In this document: piece after piece, positions 15,234 to 22,644 of the stretch
How the letters are laid out: each line of letters starts with the position of its first letter
How positions within the stretch are numbered: the stretch's first letter is position 1
Assembly (NCBI GenBank): GCA_023230285.1
Contig: JALNXP010000003.1
Span: 1 to 27,327 of the forward strand
Direction: 5' to 3'
Length of the DNA: 27,327 nucleotides
Source of the DNA: Bacteroidales bacterium
GTDB taxonomy: Bacteria; Bacteroidota; Bacteroidia; Bacteroidales; BM520
Position numbers and translations under genes: made by a program
Notes under the pieces: model-generated
Told to the model about the DNA's origin: nothing
Databases searched by the model: none
Seen by the model: the letters and a program-made list of their open reading frames with translations, nothing else

Positions 15234-17975
15234 TTAAAAATCTTGCTTGTTTTTTTCGTATTTTAGCGAGCTAAGCATAGAAGATTTCACGTTGATGGTA
15301 AAACTCCATTGTTTCTGATAGCCAAACGGTACCCAGTTAAAACTCATCTCCCAACAATGTAAATCTCTGTATACAGATAAGTTAGCATAAGTAAAGTCGT
15401 TGTTGATGATGTCGTATTTTAAGTCGTAATTTATTTTCCATTTAGGAGTTATATAAACTAAACCCGATAAGTCGACAGTACCTATTTGTGTGAATTTTTT
15501 TTCATATTCATTATCAGCAATTTTTGTATTATTGATAACATAATTGTAGGTAAAGCCTATTCTCATGTTCCATTGATTGTCCCAATCAAAATAATTTTCG
15601 GTATTTTCGATGAGATTTTGTTCGTCTGTAGGTTTGTTTGTGCCTTTTTTATTTTTGAAAGTATTGTTGTTGAGGGAGTAAGAGAAGCCCACGCTCCATG
15701 TTTGTGTTGGTGGTACGAACAACCTTTTTTCTGTTTCCCAGATAAATTTATTTATACTTTGACCTTTTGCATTAGTTGCATAAGGACTTAATCTTGTGGA
15801 ATAATTTATATTAAGTCCTGTGACAATAGAAGTTCTGCCGGATATAGAAAGCGGCGACCAGTTAACAGAGTCTTTGGCGATGTCGTAGCCTGTGGATAAG
15901 CTCAGGCTTTCTATAAGTTTAATCTTTTTAGTGCCGGTCACAGTGTCATTTTTCGAGCGGACTTTAATTTCTAAAGAGTTGCCTACGCTCATTGAAACTA
16001 ACCCCGACCTGCCATCTGTTGGTGTGCCGTACAGAGAGTTGTAGTCGTTTGAATTTATGCCGTCAAAGATAGAATATTTTACGGAGTCATAATTTTTATC
16101 TAAGTAATAATCGTAATAATTCCAGAAAGGTGTTCCGAAGTCCGGGGTGTATTTAAAAGATACAGATGGTGTTAATACGTGGCGCACGGCTTTTAAATAA
16201 CCCTTTTTAAATTGCATCATGCCATATAAAGTTGTTGATAATGAAGTGCTTACATTAAAATCGCGAGCTGTTTTGAAAGCGTATAATTCGTTAATATTAA
16301 GTTGAGGTACTATAGTATCGCCATTGTTGTAAATGGTATCATGTTGATAATCAATATCTAAATATTTAGAGTACCATCTTTCAGTGTAATTTGCGGTAAT
16401 ATCCCAAATGATGAACTTAAATATTTTAGTGTTGAATTTAACAGGGATAGTATGCTTAACGCCGTTTTTCATTTTATCCAAGATATTTTCTTTAAACAAC
16501 AGGGTGTCAACAGAGGTAATTTCATTTTTGCCGACCATTGTATATGAGAAGTTTATTTTTTCGTACCAACGTTGTCCGCCGATTTGCTTTTTTCTTTTGA
16601 ATGGGAATATTTTACTTGAAGATAGGGAGAAACTTGGTAAGGTGAAAGTCATGCTGCGGTTCAGAGTGTTTTGCGAGTGTCCCATGTTGAGCGACAAGTT
16701 CAGTTTGTTATTTGCAAATGATGTTTGATAAGCGATACTTGATTCAAAAGTATTTTTCAAATAATCAGTAGTATTAGAGGGGTTTGTTTTGTTAAAGCCA
16801 CTTGTGACAAAGTTGACATTTGCGCTGAAATTGCTGTTAGGGCGGGCTTTAGCATCTTGTTTGTGCGACCATGCAATTTTGAAGTTGTTTGATGAGGAGT
16901 AGCCGCTTGTTCCTCTGATGCCGGTTTTGGTATTTGCAAAACTGAGAGCAAAACTTCCGCTGTATTTATATCTTTTGCTATATTTCAGTGTGGGTTTCAC
17001 AGCCCAGCTTCCGCGAGAGTAAATGTCACCAAGAAGTTTTAAGGTAAGATAATCGTTGATATTCCAAAAATAGCCGCCATCTTGCAGGAAAAAGCCTCTC
17101 TCGGTTGAGTTGCCGTAAGACGGCATCACAAAGCCGGTTGTGTTGATGTCATCTTTTAAAGGGAACATGGCAAAAGGAACGCCGAGCGGCATCGGTATGT
17201 CCTCAATTTCCAAATATGTTACTCCGGTTACTATTTTATCGTCAGGTATGACCTTCCCCTTATTAAAGCGAAATTGGAAATGCGGATGGTCTAAGTCGCA
17301 GGTCGTATATGCACCACCAACTAAATTGGTGACGTTGTCATCGAATTTTTTAACCGTTTCGCCATGTAGATAGCCTTCGCCTTGTTGGGTGATGACATCA
17401 GTAATGTAACCTTTACCGGTGTTAAAATTGTATTTGATGGTTTTTGCTCTAAACTCTTGCTCGCCGTCTTTTAATTTGGGATTTTGCTCTAATTGTCCCG
17501 AAGCTCCAATTATGCCTTTGGCAAAAAGTACCATACTCTTCATGTCTATTTCTGCATAACCTGATTCAAGATGTATGCCGTCTCCATAATCTATAACACA
17601 ATTGTTGATGAGGTAAATTTTTTTGTTGATGAGGTCTACTATCATAGTGTCTGAAGATTTACTTTTGATGATGTCCTCAATAACTGATTTTTTTTCCGGT
17701 TTAGGTTGGATAACAGTGGAGTTGGGCTTATTTTTATTGAAAGTCGAATCAAGTTTGTTAAAAAAAGCAGAGTCGACTATTGACGAAAAAGTTGTATCAT
17801 TAATACTAAGCAGGCTGTCGTTTGGCGTTAGAATAGTGTCAATAAAAATTTTTGGTATGGAATTTGCGGTGTCAGTTACGCTTTGTGCCAAAGTAATGTT
17901 GACGTTAATAAACAAAGAGAATACTAACACAAGAATGGTGATAAAATATTTTTTATTTCCTTTTACTTTTGTCAA
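15234..17975 (-). CDS. lptD: LPS assembly outer-membrane protein LptD (OstA-like)
   Basis: Outer-membrane beta-barrel that, with LptE, inserts lipopolysaccharide into the outer leaflet. The protein has 913 residues. A signal peptide covers about 1-30 (basic KVKGNKK, hydrophobic core, TLAQ cleavage region). A Ser/Asp/Thr-rich linker follows, then an LptA/OstA-like jelly-roll domain (about 110-240) with YAEIDMKSMVLFAKG and FRAKTIKYNFNTGKGYITDV. The domain start LGVPFAMFPLKDDINTTGFVMPSYG and a long barrel with a C-terminal Phe come next. The start codon is TTG: an in-frame stop lies just upstream, there is no ATG before residue ~110, and the only nearby alternative (GTG at codon 16) would remove the basic n-region. 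Divergent from the amidase gene. Confidence 0.94.
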   Translation of the reverse strand: MTKVKGNKKYFITILVLVFSLFINVNITLAQSVTDTANSIPKIFIDTILTPNDSLLSINDTTFSSIVDSAFFNKLDSTFNKNKPNSTVIQPKPEKKSVIEDIIKSKSSDTMIVDLINKKIYLINNCVIDYGDGIHLESGYAEIDMKSMVLFAKGIIGASGQLEQNPKLKDGEQEFRAKTIKYNFNTGKGYITDVITQQGEGYLHGETVKKFDDNVTNLVGGAYTTCDLDHPHFQFRFNKGKVIPDDKIVTGVTYLEIEDIPMPLGVPFAMFPLKDDINTTGFVMPSYGNSTERGFFLQDGGYFWNINDYLTLKLLGDIYSRGSWAVKPTLKYSKRYKYSGSFALSFANTKTGIRGTSGYSSSNNFKIAWSHKQDAKARPNSNFSANVNFVTSGFNKTNPSNTTDYLKNTFESSIAYQTSFANNKLNLSLNMGHSQNTLNRSMTFTLPSFSLSSSKIFPFKRKKQIGGQRWYEKINFSYTMVGKNEITSVDTLLFKENILDKMKNGVKHTIPVKFNTKIFKFIIWDITANYTERWYSKYLDIDYQHDTIYNNGDTIVPQLNINELYAFKTARDFNVSTSLSTTLYGMMQFKKGYLKAVRHVLTPSVSFKYTPDFGTPFWNYYDYYLDKNYDSVKYSIFDGINSNDYNSLYGTPTDGRSGLVSMSVGNSLEIKVRSKNDTVTGTKKIKLIESLSLSTGYDIAKDSVNWSPLSISGRTSIVTGLNINYSTRLSPYATNAKGQSINKFIWETEKRLFVPPTQTWSVGFSYSLNNNTFKNKKGTNKPTDEQNLIENTENYFDWDNQWNMRIGFTYNYVINNTKIADNEYEKKFTQIGTVDLSGLVYITPKWKINYDLKYDIINNDFTYANLSVYRDLHCWEMSFNWVPFGYQKQWSFTINVKSSMLSSLKYEKNKQDF

Positions 17976-17990
17976 TTTACAGTATCTTTA

Positions 17991-17998
17991 CAAACTTA
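17991..17998 (-). promoter_or_regulatory. -7 element for lptD
   Basis: On the minus strand this reads TAAGTTTG, matching TAnnTTTG, and ends 15 bases before the TTG start codon, so the leader would be very short. A possible -33 ATTG (18016-18019) has a 17-base spacer, slightly short. The opposite strand carries TATCTTTA at 17983-17990 directly abutting, a near-consensus element that could serve the divergent amidase gene. Confidence 0.4.
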
Positions 17999-18046
17999 CT
18001 TAATGGCATTAGAATCAATTAATATACAAAGGTACATATTTTTGTT

Positions 18047-19150
18047 ATGAAACGAATTATTTTTTATTTTAGTCTGTTGGTTTTTTTGTTTTTTAGCAGT
18101 AAATATGCCTGTTCTCAAGAGGCTAACGGTTATAGAATTAAAACCGTGGTCATAGATGCCGGTCATGGTGGAAAGGATCCGGGGGCATTATACGGTAAAA
18201 TAAAAGAAAAAGATGTCACTCTCAGCATAGCTAAAAAGCTCGGAAACAAGATAGAGACTGAATTTCCGGATGTCAAAGTTATATATACACGAGATAAAGA
18301 TGTTGCCGTGGAATTGTATCGAAGAGCCAACATTGCCAACAAAAATCATGCGGATTTATTTATCTCCATTCATTGTAATGCGGCTAAGTCAACAGAGGCT
18401 TCCGGTACCGAAACATGGGTAATGGGCTTACATCGTTCTAAGGAAAATCTTGAAGTTGCCAAGTTGGAAAATGCTTCTATCCTTTTAGAAGATAATTATG
18501 AAGATAATTATGAGGGCTATGACCCTAATTCTCCTGAAAATACTATCATCTTTTCTTTGTTCCAAAATGCTTATTTAGACCAAAGTTTGACATTTGCATC
18601 TTCTATACAAGAAAATTTTGCTAATTCCAAACTTAACAACAGGGGTATCAGACAAGCAGGCTTCTTAGTGCTGTATAAAGCTGCAATGCCGAGCGTTTTA
18701 ATAGAAACAGGTTTTCTTTCCAATCAAAAAGATAGAGATTTTTTGTCAAGTGAGAATGGAAAAAATATAATTGCAGCATCTATTTTTAAGGCATTTAAAA
18801 GTTATAAAATAGAAGTGGAAACTGTCAATAACAGAGTAGATAAACCTGTTGTTACCCATAATATTGATGATGCAGACAGCGCGGCAGTTAATGTAACTCC
18901 AAATACGTCTTCAAATTCTATAGAATACAAAGTGCAATTCGCTACTTCTGATAAAGAAATCAATATAAAAGATAAGAAGTATTCTAAATTGAAGAATATT
19001 TCTTATTATAAGCAAAATGGGCAATATAAATATACAGCAGGTTGCTTTTATACACGAGATGAGGCACTTACTTATAGAAAAGAGGTTATAAAATGCGGTT
19101 TTAGAGATGCTTTTGTTGTGGAATTTAAAAATAATAATAGAATAAAATGA
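18047..19150 (+). CDS. Exported N-acetylmuramoyl-L-alanine amidase (Amidase_3) with C-terminal SPOR-like domain
   Basis: Zinc amidase cutting the bond between MurNAc and the stem peptide in the periplasm, as in cell separation. Of 367 residues, the signal peptide is about 1-23 (YACSQ). The Amidase_3 domain (about 32-252) has zinc ligands His40 in VVIDAGHGG, Glu54 in KEKDV and His109 in FISIHCNA, plus catalytic Glu220 in VLIETGFLSN. An inserted segment (about 125-200, including EDNYEDNYEGYDPNSPEN) is typical of Bacteroidota AmiC-type enzymes and resembles the regulatory helix region. A low-complexity linker (about 256-292) leads to a SPOR-like domain (about 293-361), which in other proteins binds denuded septal glycan. 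Divergent from lptD; mscS follows 13 bases later. Confidence 0.95.
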   Translation: MKRIIFYFSLLVFLFFSSKYACSQEANGYRIKTVVIDAGHGGKDPGALYGKIKEKDVTLSIAKKLGNKIETEFPDVKVIYTRDKDVAVELYRRANIANKNHADLFISIHCNAAKSTEASGTETWVMGLHRSKENLEVAKLENASILLEDNYEDNYEGYDPNSPENTIIFSLFQNAYLDQSLTFASSIQENFANSKLNNRGIRQAGFLVLYKAAMPSVLIETGFLSNQKDRDFLSSENGKNIIAASIFKAFKSYKIEVETVNNRVDKPVVTHNIDDADSAAVNVTPNTSSNSIEYKVQFATSDKEINIKDKKYSKLKNISYYKQNGQYKYTAGCFYTRDEALTYRKEVIKCGFRDAFVVEFKNNNRIK

Positions 19151-19163
19151 TTAAAAATTAAAA

Positions 19164-19997
19164 ATGATGGAAGAAACAGCTGTTACATTTTGGGAAAAAG
19201 TAAGCAAATTCGTTTCTGATGTGTTGTTGGCTAATGTACCTCGTATTATTGTTGCATTAATAATCTTATGGATTGGTTTTAAACTTATTAAATGGTTGAT
19301 GAAAGTACTTACTAAGGTGTTTAACAAGCGTAATGTTGACCCTTCTTTGCAATCTTTCTTGAAACCGGTTATCAGCATTTCGTTGAAAATTTTGCTTGTA
19401 CTGACTATCATGGGTATGATAGGCATTCAGGCAACTTCTTTTATTGCCGCTTTAGGTGCTGCCGGACTTGCTGTCGGCATGGCTCTACAAGGAACTTTGC
19501 AGAATTTCGCAGGCGGAGTTATCATTTTGTTACTCAAACCTTTTAAAGTCGGTGATTATATAGAGCAAGGGTCTTACAGCGGCACTGTTAAATCTATAAA
19601 AATATTTAGCACCATTTTAGTAACTCCTGATAATAAGATAGTTATTATTCCTAACAGCCAATTGGCAACTAATTCTCTGATAAATTATACCGAAGCAGGA
19701 GAAAGGAGAGTCGATATTAGTGTCGGTATCGCTTATGGACAATCTGTAGATAAAGCAACCGGAGTCCTTATGGAACTTGCTAAATCTCATAAGTGCGTTC
19801 TGCAAGACCCCGCACCGATTGTAGCTGTAATTGCTCTTGCTGATAGTTCTGTAAATCTTCAATTACGCGTATGGACGAAAACAGATGATTACTGGACAGT
19901 TAATTTTGATTTGAATAAATCTGTATATCAGTCTTTTAATGAAAATGGAATTGAAATACCATTTAATCAATTGGAAGTTCATGTAAAAAATAATTAA
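19164..19997 (+). CDS. mscS: Small-conductance mechanosensitive channel (MscS family)
   Basis: Inner-membrane heptameric channel that opens under membrane tension to release solutes after hypo-osmotic shock. The 277 residues match the minimal E. coli-type MscS. Three membrane segments are apparent: about 19-41, 67-88 and the pore helix region. The pore helix is Gly/Ala-rich, AALGAAGLAVGMALQGTLQNFAGG, matching TM3 packing. The beta domain follows with PFKVGDYIEQGSYSGTVKSI and the MscS signature IPNSQLATNSLINYT. It begins with two adjacent ATG codons (19164 and 19167); either could be used. It lies between the amidase (13 bases) and the unknown membrane protein (2 bases), a plausible envelope-stress unit. 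Confidence 0.97.
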   Translation: MMEETAVTFWEKVSKFVSDVLLANVPRIIVALIILWIGFKLIKWLMKVLTKVFNKRNVDPSLQSFLKPVISISLKILLVLTIMGMIGIQATSFIAALGAAGLAVGMALQGTLQNFAGGVIILLLKPFKVGDYIEQGSYSGTVKSIKIFSTILVTPDNKIVIIPNSQLATNSLINYTEAGERRVDISVGIAYGQSVDKATGVLMELAKSHKCVLQDPAPIVAVIALADSSVNLQLRVWTKTDDYWTVNFDLNKSVYQSFNENGIEIPFNQLEVHVKNN

Positions 19998-19999
19998 TT

Positions 20000-20458
20000 A
20001 TGGACGCAGAAGAAAAGAATATAGAAAAAAAGAATAGCAAGAAGAAAAGTGGTGGAGAGCTATATTTAATATTAGCCGTAATTGTCATTCTCGTGGCGCT
20101 ATTGATAGGTCAACGTTTTTATTTTGCTAAAAGTTTTGATAGAGCTTTAGCAGCTTATGTGGAAAACGTCAACAAAAAATGCCCTTCAATGCTTGATGAA
20201 GATACTCGTCTTGATAACGTTTTTGTAATACCCGGTAATGCCCTTCAGTATAATTATACTATGGTTAATATGGTTAAAGATTCTGTAGACGTTGATGCTT
20301 TTAGTACAAAAATGGATGCTGTAATGCTCAATTTTGTTAAAAATGATGATGATTTTGATGCGTTAAAGAAAAAATTGGTGACGATAAATTACACTTATCA
20401 TGATAAGTATGCCAATATTCTGACAAATATAAAAATTACGCCTGAAAGGTATAAATAG
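20000..20458 (+). CDS. Unrecognised single-pass membrane protein
   Basis: I do not recognise a named family. The 152 residues start with a Lys/Glu-rich cytoplasmic stretch (1-18), followed by one hydrophobic segment at about 21-38. The remaining ~112 residues are probably periplasmic. The most family-like stretch is CPSMLDEDTRLDNVFVIPGNALQYNYTMVNM (about 59-90), with a compact alpha/beta-looking composition and one cysteine. It has normal codon use and the ATG lies 2 bases after the mscS stop, so it is a real, probably translationally coupled gene. I have the impression that similar small proteins occur across Bacteroidota, but no function can be given. It is last in the amidase-mscS unit, converging with the M20 gene. 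Confidence 0.85.
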   Translation: MDAEEKNIEKKNSKKKSGGELYLILAVIVILVALLIGQRFYFAKSFDRALAAYVENVNKKCPSMLDEDTRLDNVFVIPGNALQYNYTMVNMVKDSVDVDAFSTKMDAVMLNFVKNDDDFDALKKKLVTINYTYHDKYANILTNIKITPERYK

Positions 20459-20504
20459 GGTGGTGTTTTTAGAATTGTGTTAAATGGTGTTTTTGCTTAG
20501 CATA

Positions 20505-21587
20505 TTAGTCGACCATTGCCTGTTCTGCTATTTTAAGAAACATTTTGGCACCGATGTCAATAAGTTCATCGGGGAAGTTATATTCTGGATTATGCAGAGG
20601 TTTGCAATTTTCGCCGGAGCCGATGCCAAAAAAGCCACCATGCCATTTGAGGCAATAGTCGGCGAAGTCCTCAGACCAGCGCATAGGTTCGGGTAAACTT
20701 TCTGTCGTCATATTTAATTCTTTTGCAGCGGCTTTCACTATGTCAACACACACATCATCGTTTTCTAAGGCATTGAATTTATCTTGAAAATCATAGCTGA
20801 CTTTGAGAGAATATTTGTTTGCAAGTTGTTGTAATTCAGATGTTACATTATTTATCAATTCCGACATGCCTTTGTTTGTGAAAGAGCGTAAAGTAAGCAT
20901 AACGTTTGCATCACCGGCGGCGGTTCCAAAAGCTATTTCTCCAATATTTACGTGAATTACCGTAATTTGTTTAAAATTGCTGATGTCGTCATTTTTGAAG
21001 CTGTCAAGAGCCAAGATAAAATCTGCGACAGCTTTTGCCGGATTGATGCCGTTTTCGGGATAAGCTGCATGAGCTTGTTTACCCTCTAATTTAGCGATAA
21101 ATCCTGTTGAAGCAGCGGCAAAAGTGCCGTACTTAAATAAGATATTTCCGAGATGGTAGCCGGGTAAGTTGTGTAATCCGAATATATAATCAACATGCAG
21201 ATTTTGCAGTACTTTGGATTGTAATATCTTTTTTGCGCCATTGCCGGTTTCTTCTTCCGGCTGAAAAATTAAGATGATGCTTCCGGTTTCAGGACGATTG
21301 CCGGATACAATATATTCAGCAAATTGTAAAAGAATTGCCGTATGTCCGTCATGTCCGCATCTGTGTCCGGATGGAAGTGCATCTATATCAGTGCGAAAGG
21401 CAATATTTTTACCTTGCTTCTTTCCTTTGAAAATAGCTATAACGCCGTGACCGTCTTTAATATCGGAAGTTAAAATATCCGGGTGATATATTTGTAACTT
21501 CTTGATTATCAATTCAACAGTTTTATATTCTGTACCTGAAACTTCAGGGTTATCAAATAGATTATGTCGTATTTCGATAGAAGTCAT
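20505..21587 (-). CDS. M20-family amidohydrolase/peptidase
   Basis: Probable cytoplasmic di-metal amidohydrolase of the M20D type (hippurate, acyl-amino-acid or IAA-amide hydrolase-like); true substrate unknown. The protein has 360 residues. The start MTSIEIRHNLFDNPEVSGTE fits the family opening, so the ATG is right. Metal-site candidates are Cys77 and His79 in CGHDGH, Glu111-Glu113 in FQPEEETGNGAK, His139 in FGLHNLPG and His332 in LHNPEYNFPDE. A lid/dimerisation domain lies at about 160-265. The loop between DIDALP (67-72) and CGHDGH (77-82) is only four residues, clearly shorter than usual. It lies 44 bases after lspA on the same strand. Confidence 0.93.
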   Translation of the reverse strand: MTSIEIRHNLFDNPEVSGTEYKTVELIIKKLQIYHPDILTSDIKDGHGVIAIFKGKKQGKNIAFRTDIDALPSGHRCGHDGHTAILLQFAEYIVSGNRPETGSIILIFQPEEETGNGAKKILQSKVLQNLHVDYIFGLHNLPGYHLGNILFKYGTFAAASTGFIAKLEGKQAHAAYPENGINPAKAVADFILALDSFKNDDISNFKQITVIHVNIGEIAFGTAAGDANVMLTLRSFTNKGMSELINNVTSELQQLANKYSLKVSYDFQDKFNALENDDVCVDIVKAAAKELNMTTESLPEPMRWSEDFADYCLKWHGGFFGIGSGENCKPLHNPEYNFPDELIDIGAKMFLKIAEQAMVD

Positions 21588-21631
21588 ATCAGCAATAATA
21601 AAATCTTGTAGAATACCTCCGCAAGGAAGAT

Positions 21632-22237
21632 TTATTTATGATTAGGAAAGAAACGTTTGTAGCCAATCAGCAGCCAAAACATACCTATAGTTATGGCGGA
21701 GTCGGCGACATTAAAAATCGGGCGGAAAAATTCAAAATTTTGTCCGCCGACAAACGGAAACCAGTCGGGATAAGTGCTTCGGATAATGGGGCAATATAAC
21801 ATATCAACAACCTTACCGTGAAAAAACGAGGCGTATCCGCCGGCATCGGGTAACAAGGTTGCTACGGTAACCGGTGTGCTTTCGCTAAAAATTACGCCAT
21901 AAAATACGCTGTCTATTATATTACCGAGAGCACCGGCAACAATCAGCGACAGACACACGATAAGCCCTGTCTTTGTTGTCTTTCTTTTAGTTATCTGGAA
22001 GAGATAAAATAAGATTAATATAACGGCGATGATACGTATAGCTGTAAGTATCAGTTTACCTGCATCGCCGGCAAACTGCATGCCGAAAGCCATACCATTA
22101 TTTTCGATAAAATATAGCTTTATTCTTTCTCCAATAATATTGAACTCTTGTCCAATTCGCATATTAAGCTTGACCCAAAACTTAAAAACTTGGTCTACAA
22201 TAAGTATGGGAAAAATTATCAATAATACTTTTTTCAA
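21632..22237 (-). CDS. lspA: Lipoprotein signal peptidase (signal peptidase II)
   Basis: Inner-membrane aspartyl protease that removes the signal peptide of prolipoproteins after lipidation. The 201 residues are longer than the ~160 of E. coli, with the extra loop between the third and fourth membrane segments that I associate with Bacteroidota LspA. Catalytic Asp109 is in AGALGNIIDS and Asp179 in FNVADSAITIG; Asn106 and Asn176 are in place. Four membrane segments are apparent. The start is TTG: the preceding in-frame codons lead directly to the dksA-like stop (TAA, two codons upstream) with no ATG, and LLIIFPILIVDQ aligns with the family start. It is 6 bases after the DksA/TraR-like gene, so expression is probably coupled with ileS. 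Confidence 0.97.
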   Translation of the reverse strand: MKKVLLIIFPILIVDQVFKFWVKLNMRIGQEFNIIGERIKLYFIENNGMAFGMQFAGDAGKLILTAIRIIAVILILFYLFQITKRKTTKTGLIVCLSLIVAGALGNIIDSVFYGVIFSESTPVTVATLLPDAGGYASFFHGKVVDMLYCPIIRSTYPDWFPFVGGQNFEFFRPIFNVADSAITIGMFWLLIGYKRFFPNHK

Positions 22238-22243
22238 AACAAA

Positions 22244-22633
22244 TTATTTTGGTTTTTGATTCTTTTTAGCTTCGATGCTTAAAGTAGCGTGAGGTACAGC
22301 TCTCAATCTTTCTTTAGAAATAAGTTTACCTGTTTCTCTGCATATACCGTAGGTGCCGTTTTCTATACGAACTAAAGCCATTTCGAGACTTTCAATAAAC
22401 TTTTGTTGTCTTAGAGCGAGCCTTCCGTTTTCTTCTTTTGACAATACAGTCTGACCTTCTTCTAAAACTTTAAAAGTTGGCGAAGTATCGGCAGTATCAC
22501 TGTCGCTTGTTCCGCTGAAAGCTTCTCTAAGCATATCAAGGTCTTTTCTTGCGCTGGCTAACTTTTCCTCTATAATTACACGAAACTCTTCGAGTTCTTC
22601 TTTTGTGTATCTTTTTTTCTCAGTATCTTCCAT
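22244..22633 (-). CDS. DksA/TraR-family protein with degenerate zinc finger
   Basis: Family members bind RNA polymerase through the secondary channel and modulate transcription, often with ppGpp. From the ATG at 22633 the protein has 129 residues (two TTG codons just upstream are less likely starts). A helical coiled-coil region spans about 10-90. At its turn the acidic SGTSDSDTADTS (40-51) resembles the DksA tip. The C-terminal YGICRETGKLISKERLRAVPHATLSIEAK keeps the zinc-finger framework, but only one cysteine (Cys98) remains: the second pair, normally CxxC, reads SIEA. Metal binding is therefore doubtful. It lies between ileS (11 bases) and lspA (6 bases), an order I associate with the phylum. 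Confidence 0.92.
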   Translation of the reverse strand: MEDTEKKRYTKEELEEFRVIIEEKLASARKDLDMLREAFSGTSDSDTADTSPTFKVLEEGQTVLSKEENGRLALRQQKFIESLEMALVRIENGTYGICRETGKLISKERLRAVPHATLSIEAKKNQKPK

Positions 22634-22644
22634 AATCAACAAAA

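Noticed and set aside
17623..18003. 126-codon open frame on the plus strand, antisense to the start of lptD
   Set aside because: It lies wholly opposite the lptD signal peptide and linker, has no family-like motif and no start signal, and disappears in the context of a well-supported gene.
18488..18511. Tandem 12-base duplication (GAAGATAATTAT twice) in the amidase gene
   Set aside because: The encoded EDNYEDNYEG segment has about the length I expect in related amidases, so it is not an insertion; codon coincidence is enough.
22634..22642. TTG starts giving three extra residues on the DksA-like protein
   Set aside because: An ATG directly follows at 22633 and the extra residues add nothing family-like.
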